From Streptomyces sp. SID486 (lineage in GTDB: Bacteria > Actinomycetota > Actinomycetes > Streptomycetales > Streptomycetaceae): a DNA stretch of 64,000 nucleotides. Position 1 is the stretch's first letter, and each line of letters starts with the position of its first letter. Of this stretch, positions 35,604-43,955 are shown in pieces. A model generated the notes under the pieces. That model was not told where the DNA came from. It saw only the letters and a list, made by a program, of their open reading frames with translations, and did not search any database. The translations under genes were made by a program, and so were the position numbers. The stretch is from assembly GCF_009865385.1 (NCBI RefSeq), contig NZ_WWJT01000720.1:36186-100185 (forward strand). Direction: 5' to 3'.

Positions 35604-36194
35604 TCACTTCTCCGCGAGTACCGGCTTGAGCATGTCCAGCAGGCCCGTGTCGTCGAGCGCCTCCAGGGCCCGCGCGGCGACCTTGCCCTTGCGGTCGATG
35701 ACGAGCGTGGAGGGGACGAGCTGCGGGTTGAGGGTGCCCTTCTTGAAGCGGAGCATCAGCTTGCCCGTGGGGTCGTACAGGCTCGGGTACTCGACGCCGT
35801 GATCCCGTTCGAAGGCGAGCGCGGGGGTGGTGCTGGTGTCCCGCGTGTTGATGCCGACGAACTGGACACCCTTGTCCTTGTACTCCTCGGAGACCTTGGC
35901 GAAGTACCGCGCCTCGTTCCGGCACGGCCCGCACCACGAGCCCCAGACGTTGATGACGACGACCTTGCCCTTGTAGTCGGCGACGTCGAGGGCCTTGCCG
36001 TCGATGGTCTTGCCGGACAGGTCCGGGGCCGCGGCTCGCTTGCCGGCCGGGACGGTGTCGATGCCGTTGTCGCCGGTGACGAAGTTGGTGTCGCCACCGC
36101 CACCGGAGATGCCGCCCTTGCCGCACGCGGACAGGGTCAGGGCCGCTGCGGCGGCCGCGGCGGTGAGCAGGACGGCGCGGCTACGGGTACTCAT
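35604..36194 (-). CDS. resA: Thiol-disulfide oxidoreductase lipoprotein (ResA/TlpA)
   Basis: A 196-residue membrane-anchored thioredoxin that reduces apocytochrome c for haem attachment. A lipobox is present (LSAC after an Ala-rich signal). The active site is WCGPC in VVVINVWGSWCGPCRNEARYF, and QLVPSTLVIDRKGKV holds the cis-Pro region. It is first in the resA-ccdA-resB-ccsB operon. Confidence 0.95.
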   Translation of the reverse strand: MSTRSRAVLLTAAAAAAALTLSACGKGGISGGGGDTNFVTGDNGIDTVPAGKRAAAPDLSGKTIDGKALDVADYKGKVVVINVWGSWCGPCRNEARYFAKVSEEYKDKGVQFVGINTRDTSTTPALAFERDHGVEYPSLYDPTGKLMLRFKKGTLNPQLVPSTLVIDRKGKVAARALEALDDTGLLDMLKPVLAEK

Positions 36195-36299
36195 GTGAAA
36201 AGTTTCGCATGCCTGTTCCGGGGATTTCGCGCACCCCCCTGCCGGGCGGAAAACCGCATTTCAGGGCGTACTTACACAGGGCATTTCGGACAGCCTCCC

Positions 36300-36444
36300 C
36301 GGTCGGGCGGCACCGGAGGAGGCCGAGCCGCCGCGGTCCGGCCGCCGAAGAGGAGGCCGAGCCGCCGCCCCGGTCGGGCCGCGCCGGAGGAGGCCGACCC
36401 GCCGGCCCGGTCAGGCCGCGTCGGAGGAGGCCGAGCCGCCGGCC
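36300..36444. repeat. Tandem array, four units of 34-37 bp, entering the deacetylase-like gene
   Basis: Units start at 36300, 36334, 36371 and 36408 and contain CGGAGGAGGCCGAGCCGCCG. The last unit covers the TGA (36411-36413) and the final codons of the deacetylase-like gene, which encode its GGSASSDAA end. The space between resA and the deacetylase is otherwise empty. Confidence 0.88.
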
Positions 36445-37700
36445 CGCAGGAACTCCTTCCAGCCTCCGGTGGGCCGCTGCCCGACGCCGAGCGTGCGCAG
36501 CTTGGCGAGCACCTCGGGCTTCTGCACGTCGATCCAGTCCACGAACTGCCGGAAGGAGACCAGCCGCACGTCGGCGCCCTTCTCCTTCTCACGCGCGATG
36601 TGCTTGAAGGCCTCCTCGACGGCGTCCATGTAGATGCCGCCGTTCCACTGCTCGAAGTGGTTGCCGACGAAGAACGGCGCCCGGTTCGACTCGTACGCCC
36701 GCTGGAACCCCTGGATGTACGCCTGCGCCGACTGCTTGCGCCAGCCCGGGTAGTTGTACGAGGGCGCCTTGGTCGAGTTGAGCGACTGGTTGGCGAGCAT
36801 GTTGTAGTCCATGGACAGGACCTCGAACGAACGTCCGGGGAAAGGTATCTGCTGAAGGGGCAGGTCCCATATCCCCATCCGCTTCTCCGGCCACACCTGA
36901 CGGCCGCCCGGGGAGGAGGCGTCGTAGCGCCAGCCCAGCTCGCGGGCCTTGGGCAGCAGGTTGTCCTGGCCGAGCAGACAGGGCGTACGGCCGCCGACCA
37001 GCTCCTTGTCGTAGTCGAACGGCAGCGAGGGCAGATCGGTCCAGCCGGAGTTGGTCCGCCACTCCTTCACGAACGCCTTGGCCTGCCGGATCTCGCTCCC
37101 CCACTGCTGCGCGGTCCAGTTGCCGACCGTGCCCGAGCCGGCGCAGAAGTGCCCGTTGAAGTGGGTGCCGATCTCGTGGCCCTCCAGCCAGGCCCGGCGG
37201 ACGTTCTTCAGCGTGGCCTTGATGTGGTCGTCGCTGAGGTAACCGATGTCGGAGGCGCCGCGCGGGTTGTTCGGGGGCTCGTACAGCCGCTTCTTCGCCT
37301 CGGGCAGCAGGTACAGCCCCGAGAGGAAGAAGGTCATGCTCGCGCCGTGCTCCTTGGCCAGGTCGAGGAAGCGCGGGAAGAGCCCGTTGCCGACCTCACC
37401 CGCGCCGTCCCAGGAGAAGACCACGAACTGGGGCGGGGTCTGTCCCGGCTCCAGCGGCTCGGGCCTGGCCGGCTGGTGCGGCTGCTTGCCGGTGAAGGAG
37501 GTGGAGCCGTCGCCGATGGGCCGCGCCGGACGGGTGCCCGCCTTGCTCCCCTGCTCGGTCCCCTTGCCGGAACCGTCCGGGTGCCCGGCGCCGTCCGAGG
37601 ACGTGGAACCACCGCAGCCGGCGAGCGAGGCGGCGGCCGCCGCGCCCGCGCCGAGGCCGAGTACTCCCCTCCGGGAGAGGTTCCGGGAGAAGGTGCGCAT
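36411..37700 (-). CDS. Secreted lipoprotein with polysaccharide-deacetylase-like domain
   Basis: A 429-residue exported lipoprotein. The signal peptide carries a twin-arginine-like motif (SRRGVLGLG) and a lipobox (SLAGC), followed by a Gly/Ser linker. The NodB-like domain begins FVVFSWDGAGE; HEIGTHFNGH provides the metal-binding His pair, and GIWDLPLQQIPFP is typical of the family. The Asp-Asp pair of active deacetylases reads WDGAG here, so activity is uncertain. Its mRNA leader folds over the ribosome-binding site. The last codons lie in a tandem array. Confidence 0.88.
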   Translation of the reverse strand: MRTFSRNLSRRGVLGLGAGAAAAASLAGCGGSTSSDGAGHPDGSGKGTEQGSKAGTRPARPIGDGSTSFTGKQPHQPARPEPLEPGQTPPQFVVFSWDGAGEVGNGLFPRFLDLAKEHGASMTFFLSGLYLLPEAKKRLYEPPNNPRGASDIGYLSDDHIKATLKNVRRAWLEGHEIGTHFNGHFCAGSGTVGNWTAQQWGSEIRQAKAFVKEWRTNSGWTDLPSLPFDYDKELVGGRTPCLLGQDNLLPKARELGWRYDASSPGGRQVWPEKRMGIWDLPLQQIPFPGRSFEVLSMDYNMLANQSLNSTKAPSYNYPGWRKQSAQAYIQGFQRAYESNRAPFFVGNHFEQWNGGIYMDAVEEAFKHIAREKEKGADVRLVSFRQFVDWIDVQKPEVLAKLRTLGVGQRPTGGWKEFLRAGGSASSDAA

Positions 37701-37705
37701 GGAAA

Positions 37706-37761
37706 TCCCCGATCGTCACTGCCTGCTGGGTCATCCAGTCAGAGGGTGTGATGATCGGGGA
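37706..37761 (-). promoter_or_regulatory. Leader hairpin that buries the Shine-Dalgarno sequence
   Basis: In the mRNA, TCCCCGATCATCAC (37761-37748) pairs with GTGACGATCGGGGA (37719-37706), 13 of 14 positions, with a 28-nt loop. The 3' arm contains GGGGA, the ribosome-binding site, five bases before the ATG at 37700. Translation should be blocked while the stem is closed, as in RNA thermometers or other leader switches. Loop sequence is not any riboswitch I recognise. Confidence 0.6.
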
Positions 37762-37841
37762 GGTTCCGTTTATTTGTGTGATTTTCGTGATGGATGCTGT
37801 TGAAGTGCGCCAAGCACCTCAAACGGACCGCCGGTGACCGG

Positions 37842-38537
37842 TCAGGCCCCGAACGCCTTCCCCTGGGCCGTGCCCTTGCCCTTCTGGGGCTTGGCACCGG
37901 CGCGCAGATGGGCCGGGACGAGGTCGATGGCGGGCTCGCTGTAGCCCACGGACACGATCTTGTCGCCCTGGTACGTGAAAGTCGTCAGGGAGGCGAGGGT
38001 GCACTGCCGCTTGCGCGGGTCGTGCCACAGCCGGCGCCGCTCGACGTACGACCGCACGATCCAGACCGGCAGCTGGTGGCTGACCAGCACCGCCTCGTGC
38101 CCGCGCGCCCGGTCCCGGGCCGCGTTCAGCGCGCCCATCATCCGCACCACCTGGTCCACGTACGGCTCGCCCCAGGACGGCCGGAACGGGTTGACGAGGT
38201 GCTTCCAGTTGTCCGGGTTGCGCAGCGCGCCGTCCCCGACGCCGAACGTCTTGCCCTGGAAGACGTTCTCGGCCTCGATCAGCCGCTCGTCGGTGTCGAG
38301 GTCCAGCCCGTGCGCCTTGGCGATCGGGGTGGCCGTCTCCTGTGCCCGCTCCAGCGGGGAGGCGCAGACGTAGGTCACGTCCCGCGGGGCGAGGTGCTCG
38401 GCGACCCGCTCCGCCATCTGCCGGCCCAGGTCCGACAGGTGGTAGCCGGGCAGCCGCCCGTACAGCACTCCGTCCGGGTTCTCGACCTCGCCGTGCCGCA
38501 TGAGGTGGACGACGGTGATGTCCTTGGTGTCGCTCAT
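37842..38537 (-). CDS. Histidine phosphatase family protein (phosphoglycerate-mutase-like)
   Basis: A 231-residue cytoplasmic phosphatase. The phospho-His motif is LMRHGEVENPDG, the second conserved part is VCASPLERAQETA and the late His is in VLVSHQLPVW. The substrate cannot be told; true glycolytic mutases are longer-conserved. Its ATG shares one base with the hemL stop codon (TGATG), so it is coupled to hemL. Confidence 0.93.
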   Translation of the reverse strand: MSDTKDITVVHLMRHGEVENPDGVLYGRLPGYHLSDLGRQMAERVAEHLAPRDVTYVCASPLERAQETATPIAKAHGLDLDTDERLIEAENVFQGKTFGVGDGALRNPDNWKHLVNPFRPSWGEPYVDQVVRMMGALNAARDRARGHEAVLVSHQLPVWIVRSYVERRRLWHDPRKRQCTLASLTTFTYQGDKIVSVGYSEPAIDLVPAHLRAGAKPQKGKGTAQGKAFGA

Positions 38538-39861
38538 CAGGCAGTGGCCTCCGCAGCCGCCCGGGCCGCCGCCGGAAGGGCGTCGGCGATCTTCTGGATG
38601 GCCCGTTCGTCATGGGCCGTGGACACGAACCAGGACTCGAAGGACGACGGCGGCAGGTAGACGCCGTTCGCCAGCAGCGAGTGGAAGAACGCGGTGAAGC
38701 GGTACGACTCCTGCCGCTTGGCGTCCTCGTAGTCGCGCACCTGCCGGTCCGTGAAGAACACGGAGAACATGTTGGACGCCGTCTGCAGCCGGTGCGCGAC
38801 GCCCTCCTTGGACAGCGCCTCGCCGACCAGCGTCCGGATCTGCTCCGAGACGGCGTCGACCTTGTCGTAGGCGGCGTCGTCGAGCAGGCGCAGCTGGGCG
38901 AGGCCCGCGGCGGTGGCGACCGGGTTACCGGAGAGGGTGCCGGCCTGGTACACCGGCCCGGCGGGGGCGAGGTGGGCCATGACGTCGGCCCGCCCGCCGA
39001 ACGCGGCGGCGGGGAAGCCGCCGCCCATGACCTTGCCGAAGGTCATGAGGTCGGGCCTGACACCGTCCACGCCGTACCAGCCGGCGCGGCTGGTGCGGAA
39101 GCCGGTCATGACCTCGTCGGAGATGAAGAGGGCGCCGTTCTTGCCGCAGGCGTCCTTCAGGCCCTGGTTGAACCCCGGGTCCGGCGGTACGACGCCCATG
39201 TTGCCGGGCGACGCCTCGGTGATCACGCAGGCGATCTCACCGGGGTGCCGGTGGAACGCCTCGTGCACCGCCTCGAGGTCGTTGTACGGCAGCACGATGG
39301 TGTCGCCGGCCTGGGCGCCGGTGACACCGGGGGTGTCGGGCAGCGCGAACGTGGCCACGCCCGAGCCCGCCGAGGCGAGCAGCGAGTCGACATGGCCGTG
39401 GTAGCACCCGGCGAACTTGATCACCTTGGAGCGCCGGGTGAACCCGCGGGCGAGGCGGATGGCGGACATGGTGGCCTCGGTGCCGCTGCTGACGAGCCGC
39501 ACCTGCTCCACGGGCCCGACCGGGCGACGATCTCCTCGGCGAGTTCCACCTCGCCCTCGCCGGGCGTGCCGAAGGACGTGCCGCGGGCGACGGCCTCCTG
39601 GACGGCGGCGATGACCTCGGGGTGGGAGTGCCCGAGGATCATGGGCCCCCAGGAGCAGACCAGGTCGACGTACTCGCGCCCGTCGGCGTCGGTGAGGTAG
39701 GCCCCCTTGCCGGACACCATGAACCGGGGGGTGCCGCCGACGGCGCGGAAGGCGCGCACCGGGGAGTTCACTCCGCCCGGCGTGACGACGGAGGCGCGGT
39801 CGAAGAGCGCCTGTGAGACGGGCGCGTCGTAGGGATAGGGCGTTTCGCTCGTGGCACTCAT
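38537..39861 (-). pseudogene. hemL: Glutamate-1-semialdehyde aminomutase HemL, interrupted by a one-base frameshift
   Basis: HemL converts glutamate-1-semialdehyde to 5-aminolevulinate for haem and other tetrapyrroles. Both halves are well conserved: the first frame (ATG 39861) runs [20 protein letters not shown] to AEEIVAR, and the second runs [20 protein letters not shown] to the end, with the PLP-lysine motif TFGKVMGGG. Between them, near 39520, one C of a CCC run (plus strand) is missing, so GCCCGGTCGGG stands where GCCCGGGTCGGG is expected. Restoring it gives 441 residues, the normal length. As this gene should be essential, a sequencing error is as likely as a real mutation. Confidence 0.85.
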
Positions 39862-40175
39862 GACGTGCGGCTTCTCCGGCTTCTCGGACTCCGGTTGCGG
39901 GGTGACCTCCTCAGGGTAGGCCGCGCCCGGGGCGGACCGCGGACCACCTCGAGATCGAAGCGTCGGCATCCGCCGGGCATCTGCGAGACTGAGAGCTGAT
40001 ACACAGAGCCCATACGCACGTAATCATCAGGACCGGATGATCAGGGGCCGGAAGATCCTCGTGGACTGTTGTTCCACCGCACGTTTCGGCGGGCGGCCGT
40101 GGGGGAGGTCACTGACACGATGATCGGGTTGCGCGGCGGGGGCCACGCGTCCTAGAAAAGCAGTCGGGTGGAGAT
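39862..40175. other. Intergenic region, no gene seen
   Basis: This gap between divergent hemL and the conserved gene at 40176 has no convincing frame. ATCATC (40023-40028) and GATGAT (40036-40041) form a small inverted repeat. A possible promoter for the plus-strand gene is TTGCGC with TAGAAA (about 40153-40158), 18 bases apart. Confidence 0.45.
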
Positions 40176-40805
40176 ATGCATCGCGGTGGCGGACTGGGCG
40201 AGGGGACCGATGACCTGGGTCCTCGTCGTGCCCGGCGGGGAAGGCACCGGCGCGACGCGGAGGAGACGACCGAAGCACGGCAGAGAGACACGCATCAGGC
40301 TGACGCACGCGAGGCACAGGGGCTGCGCGCCGACCGCCTCCGGGCGGGGAGCGGGAACGGTGGTCGGGTGGGGGTGACGTACAAGTACTTCGGCGCGCCG
40401 GACGGCGCGACCGCGGCCCGTGTTCCCATCTCGATGCGCCCCGAGGAACTCGGCGGTGACGAGCTGGGCATGAACGGCATGTTCACCAAGATCAAGCCGG
40501 AGACGATGGCCGCGATGGTGCTGACCGGCATCGAGGGTGTCCCCCTGCACAAGGTGCCGCCCCTCGAACTGGTCGTCCTGCATCCCGACTACGCGGTCGT
40601 CAAGCTCCCCATGACGGTGGTCGACCCCCTGCGCGGCATCGGCGAGGAAGCGGTCGGCGCGGCGGCGTTCATCTGGTCGACGGTCCCGGACCGGGGCGGC
40701 CCACGCGACGCGTTCAACGTGTACCAGCTGCTGCACGAGTGGCAGGACTTCAGCCACCGGCTGCATGAGGCGGGGCACCAGCCTTATTGCTTGGTTTGGC
40801 CCTGA
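40176..40805 (+). CDS. Conserved hypothetical protein whose 3' end is an integration site
   Basis: No known domain is recognised. The conserved-looking core starts at YKYFGAPDGATAARVPISMR and ends QDFSHRLHEAGHQPYCLVWP. From ATG 40176 the protein has 209 residues, with a charged N-terminal 65 residues of lower quality. GTG 40374 would give 143 residues and may be the true start. The last 73 bases are repeated at 44141-44213 and flank the inserted island. In the final codons this gene uses CCT, TAT, TTG and GTT, unlike the rest, so its 3' end is probably foreign. Confidence 0.82.
   Translation: MHRGGGLGEGTDDLGPRRARRGRHRRDAEETTEARQRDTHQADAREAQGLRADRLRAGSGNGGRVGVTYKYFGAPDGATAARVPISMRPEELGGDELGMNGMFTKIKPETMAAMVLTGIEGVPLHKVPPLELVVLHPDYAVVKLPMTVVDPLRGIGEEAVGAAAFIWSTVPDRGGPRDAFNVYQLLHEWQDFSHRLHEAGHQPYCLVWP
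40733..40777 (+). repeat. Left attachment-type repeat (attL core)
   Basis: These 45 bases, starting GCACGAGTGGCAGGACTTCA and ending GAGGCGGGGCA, are identical to 44141-44185. They lie in the last part of the conserved gene at 40176. Beyond the core, similarity continues to the stop codon (73 bp in total) with five substitutions. Confidence 0.9.
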
Positions 40806-40825
40806 GCTGGGGTTTCGTGAGGGGC

Positions 40826-40853
40826 GGGCGGGGTCTTCGGGCCTCGCCCTTTT
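40826..40853 (+). terminator. Terminator at the left end of the island
   Basis: GGGCGGGG (40826-40833) pairs with CCTCGCCC (40842-40849), one wobble pair, followed by TTTT. It lies 20 bp after the stop codon of the target gene and probably came with the island, since no equivalent follows the displaced copy at 44213. Confidence 0.7.
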
Positions 40854-40937
40854 GCGTGCCGGGGAGGGGCCGTCAGGCGGCCAGGGCACATTGGTTTTGC
40901 TGGGGGTGGTGACGTGCCCTGGACTCCTCCTGCCGAC

Positions 40938-41268
40938 TCAAGGAAACGCGGCTCCTGGTCGGGCGGCCAGTCGGTTCACCAGCGTCCCGGGCCCGATCTT
41001 GCTCAGGGCCCAGAGGCTGCTGGTCCATCGGCTCCACTGCCAGAGCGGGTCATCCGCATCCACAGGGGTGTGGAAAGTGAGCAGGGCGATCGTCGATGTT
41101 TTCGCGACGCCTGGCCAATCGGGCGCGGTGCTGGAAATCGCGCCGGGCGAACTGCACGTCGGTCAGGACGATCCCCCGGTCGGCGGCGAAGAGTCTCGCC
41201 AACGTGGACAGCCGTGGGGACGGATTCGGCTGGTGGATCGCACACACCCCCGCCCGACGAGCTGACAT
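40938..41268 (-). pseudogene. Unidentified frameshifted gene remnant
   Basis: The first frame from ATG 41268 reads PSPRLSTLARLFAADRGIVL and RRDFQHRARLARRREN, then stops. A second frame continues with protein-like IALLTFHTPVDADDPLWQW and LWALSKIGPGTLVNRLAARP to a TGA at 40938. The two overlap near 41090-41110, so a frameshift inside one old gene is likely. I do not recognise the family; no recombinase residues are seen. Confidence 0.35.
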
Positions 41269-41276
41269 GGGGTGGC

Positions 41277-41966
41277 TCAGGCGCTGATGAGGCGGCTGTC
41301 GAAGCCGGCACCCAGGAGGCGCTCGTACGCGTCATACACATCCCCCGGTACGTGCTGCTCGACGGCGAAACCGAGCTTCGGGTACTCGATCACCCGTTGC
41401 AGGTCGCCGACAAGCATGTCGACGACGAGCTTCTCGTCGCCGATGGACTTGATGTAGTCGTCCAGTTCCAGCGGCTCTGAGGCACAGACGACCTCTGTCT
41501 CGGGCCACAGCTTGCGGCAGGTCGCGTACGAACGGCGCTCCATGTACGGCTTGGAGATCAGCAGCAGCGACTCGACCGCGATGCGGGCCTCGGCCAGCAG
41601 CTCACGGGAGAAGGTGATGTTCTGGCCGGTGTTGGCCGCCTTCGACTCGACCAGGATCGCTTCGTCCGGAACACCCAGGCTCAGGGCGTGCTCGCGATAG
41701 TGGACGGCCTCGCCGCGCGGGAAGCGGGCGCGGGTGGTGGGGCTGTTGCCGCCGCTGAAGACCACGACCGGGAAGAGGCCCGCACGGTAGAGGTCGGCGG
41801 CTGTGGCGGCCACGCCCAGGTCGTGGCTGCCCAGGCCGATCGCCGCCGAGCAGGGCCGCTGCTCGTGGCCCATCTGGTGGTAGTTCCAGATCAGCGTCGC
41901 GTCGTGGAACTGCTCGTCGGTGATCTGGCGCTGCTCGCGCTGCGGCACTTGCACTCCCTGACTCAT
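41277..41966 (-). CDS. YdcF family protein (DUF218)
   Basis: A 229-residue protein of the DUF218/YdcF family. Family features are AAIGLGSHDLGVAATAADLY, FPVVVFSGGNSPTTRARFPR (the SGG motif), the E-A region GEAVHYREHAL, and ESKAANTGQNITFSRELL. YdcF proteins bind nucleotides or SAM, with no certain reaction. Here there is no membrane segment. It overlaps the XRE/TPR gene by 4 bp (ATGA), and this pair occurs in many Streptomyces mobile or accessory regions. Confidence 0.88.
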   Translation of the reverse strand: MSQGVQVPQREQRQITDEQFHDATLIWNYHQMGHEQRPCSAAIGLGSHDLGVAATAADLYRAGLFPVVVFSGGNSPTTRARFPRGEAVHYREHALSLGVPDEAILVESKAANTGQNITFSRELLAEARIAVESLLLISKPYMERRSYATCRKLWPETEVVCASEPLELDDYIKSIGDEKLVVDMLVGDLQRVIEYPKLGFAVEQHVPGDVYDAYERLLGAGFDSRLISA

Positions 41967-43006
41967 CCCTGCTGGCCTCTTCGGATGCCCTCGATGCTGC
42001 GCAGCTGGTGGCTCAGCCCGTACTGCTGGGCCACCTGCGCCGCCTGATCGAGGACGAACAGCCCATCATTCCGGGTCGCCGCGTCCGACAGAAGGATGTG
42101 CCCGTAGGCGGTGTCCTGCCGCACCCGCTGCATCGGGGAGTCGACCGTGCCGGTGGTGCGCGCGATGTCGATGTAGTGCAGGGCCTGCTTGAGGTCGCCT
42201 GCGCCGCGATGGGCCAGGGCCAGCTTCTGGTGGGCGACCGACCAGTCCTCCGGCTCGCCCAGGTCCTCGAACGCACGAGTGGCAGCCGTCATCACATTGG
42301 TGGCGTACTCGTTGTTGCCCTCCTTGCTCAGGGCCGTGCCCACCCAGAGCCGAGCCCTGGCTCGGTCGCGGAGGCTCAAGCGCTCGTCCCCGGCGAGGAG
42401 GTCGTACTGGCGGGCGGAGGCTTCCAGCTCGCCGGACATCTCCTGGACAACAGCGAGAGAGAGCTCGATCTGGGCCACTCGGCGCGGGATGGCGAGCTCG
42501 GTGAACATGCCGCGAGCAGTCACGTAGGAGTGCCGGGCGGCGAGCGGGCCCAGGATCGCACCCTGGTCCCGTTGCAGGTCGCCGAGAAGCACGAGAGAAC
42601 GGCCGTAGAGATAGAGACCCTTGTCATCGAGGTCATACGGGTCGTGTCGCGTCAGCCAGCGGTTCAACAGCGAGGTGGCGAAGGGGAAGTTCTGGCGGTT
42701 GACACAGACCACAGCCCGCTCGATGTCCTCGGTCCAGGTCTCGTGGTCCGCCGGCCGCGCGCTCTTCCTGTCGGGGGAGACCAGTGCCTCGAACCTGGCC
42801 TGAGCAGCGGGGTTCGCGCGGGCCAGTGCCGTGTCGAGGATGGCCTGGGTATCCGGGCGGGGCTGGGTTGCGATGCCGAGGCTCTCCCACTTGGCGACCG
42901 TGCGCAGCGCGACACCGAGGTGCTCGGCGAAGGCGCGCGTGCTCATACGCAGCGCGGCGCGCAGGGCGCTCGCCTCCCGGCCTGTCCATTGCTGCACGCT
43001 GACCAC
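41963..43006 (-). CDS. XRE-type HTH regulator with TPR domain
   Basis: A 347-residue regulator. The HTH is at residues 8-40 (REASALRAALRMSTRAFAEHL, VALRTVAKWESLG), followed by TPR-like helical repeats (LSLRDRARARLWVGTALSKE, AHQKLALAHRGAGDLKQALH). Such HTH-TPR proteins often respond to small peptides or ligands. GTG 43006 is chosen because GGAGG lies six bases upstream; the frame is open to 43069. It is coupled to the YdcF gene. The divergent small genes share its upstream region, where AAGTGCAAC and AAGTACAAC (43062-43081) form a direct repeat. Confidence 0.88.
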   Translation of the reverse strand: MVSVQQWTGREASALRAALRMSTRAFAEHLGVALRTVAKWESLGIATQPRPDTQAILDTALARANPAAQARFEALVSPDRKSARPADHETWTEDIERAVVCVNRQNFPFATSLLNRWLTRHDPYDLDDKGLYLYGRSLVLLGDLQRDQGAILGPLAARHSYVTARGMFTELAIPRRVAQIELSLAVVQEMSGELEASARQYDLLAGDERLSLRDRARARLWVGTALSKEGNNEYATNVMTAATRAFEDLGEPEDWSVAHQKLALAHRGAGDLKQALHYIDIARTTGTVDSPMQRVRQDTAYGHILLSDAATRNDGLFVLDQAAQVAQQYGLSHQLRSIEGIRRGQQG

Positions 43007-43125
43007 GGATGACCTCCCTCCGTCACGTATGGAAGCACTGTCGGTGACGACGTGGGGTGGGAAGTGCAACGGAAGTACAACAGCAGGTCATTTCGGAGCC
43101 GTTCACGACGGCCGACGCTGTGGGC

Positions 43126-43542
43126 ATGGACGACGACCTCATCACCGAACGCCGCTCCGTCGCCTGCCCCCAGGTCTTCGGCTACCTGCGTCATGTCACC
43201 GGCGGGCCGGCCCGCCACTCGGCGCTCGTCGACTGCCTCACCGAGTACTGCCGACTGCATGAGCTGACTCTGTGCGGCGTGTTCACCGACCGCGAGGCGA
43301 CCGTGGCCGTCCGCTCTCCCGCCTTCGCCGGCCTCCTGGACGCGCTCGGATTGCCCGATACGTATGGCGCCGTAGTCCCTGCCCTCAGCCACCTCGGCCC
43401 AAAGCGCGTCGTATCCGAGCGGCAGCGTCAGATAACAGCAACAAACACCCGTCTGATCATGATTCGCCCCGACAGGCCGACGCCGGAACGTGCGCCTCGG
43501 TTCGGTGTGAGCCCCGGCCTCCGGCGCCAAGGAGATACGTGA
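43126..43542 (+). CDS. Resolvase-like catalytic-fold protein lacking the active serine
   Basis: A 138-residue protein whose order of elements resembles the N-terminal domain of serine recombinases: GYLRHVTGGPARHSALVDCL, LHELTLCGVFTDR, FAGLLDALGLP, and YGAVVPALSHLGP. The usual catalytic Ser after the first strand (YxRVS) is replaced by HV, so it should not recombine DNA by this chemistry. Such truncated proteins recur in Streptomyces islands; the role is unknown. ATG 43126 lacks a ribosome-binding site and the frame opens at 43057. It overlaps the next gene by one base. Confidence 0.6.
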   Translation: MDDDLITERRSVACPQVFGYLRHVTGGPARHSALVDCLTEYCRLHELTLCGVFTDREATVAVRSPAFAGLLDALGLPDTYGAVVPALSHLGPKRVVSERQRQITATNTRLIMIRPDRPTPERAPRFGVSPGLRRQGDT

Positions 43543-43955
43543 TGTCCGTCCGTGAAGCGCTGCGCAGCGCACCCATGGTCAACGACGTGCCCGGACTCCG
43601 CCTGCTCCAGGTCGGTGACGGCTGGGACCTCGTACGTACCCCCGCAGCGGTCGGCTTCCTGGCCCTGGCCCACCTGCGGGCCACGGGCACGACAATCGGC
43701 CCGGTGCTGTACGACGGGCCCAACGAACGCCTCTACTACGCCATCGACACCGGTACCGCCGGAAGTTGGAGCGACTTACCAGTCCGGCATCTCACCACCA
43801 ACTCATGGCTCGTCGCGCCAGGAATGGAACGGATCGACGACTGGTTCGGCGGCTGGTGCGAGCTGCCCGACGACGACACCCTTACCGACGCCCACGCCCT
43901 CCGTGCCGCACTCCAGCACCCATACGTCACCACCGCCCTGGAGACGGTTCGATGA
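43542..43955 (+). CDS. Hypothetical island protein, possibly primase-polymerase-derived
   Basis: A 137-residue protein (SVREALRSAPMVNDVPGLRL, then IDTGTAGSWSDLPVRHLTT, NSWLVAPGMERIDDWFGGW). It recalls the short proteins of Streptomyces islands that look related to the bifunctional primase/polymerase N-terminal domain, but catalytic Asp residues cannot be assigned, so this is tentative. ATG 43542 has AAGGAG ten bases upstream. It overlaps both neighbours (1 and 4 bp). Confidence 0.72.
   Translation: MSVREALRSAPMVNDVPGLRLLQVGDGWDLVRTPAAVGFLALAHLRATGTTIGPVLYDGPNERLYYAIDTGTAGSWSDLPVRHLTTNSWLVAPGMERIDDWFGGWCELPDDDTLTDAHALRAALQHPYVTTALETVR

Noticed and set aside
41003..41480. Integrase or excisionase gene in the left part of the island
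   Set aside because: No tyrosine-recombinase (R..HxxR..Y) or serine-recombinase residues could be found in any frame.
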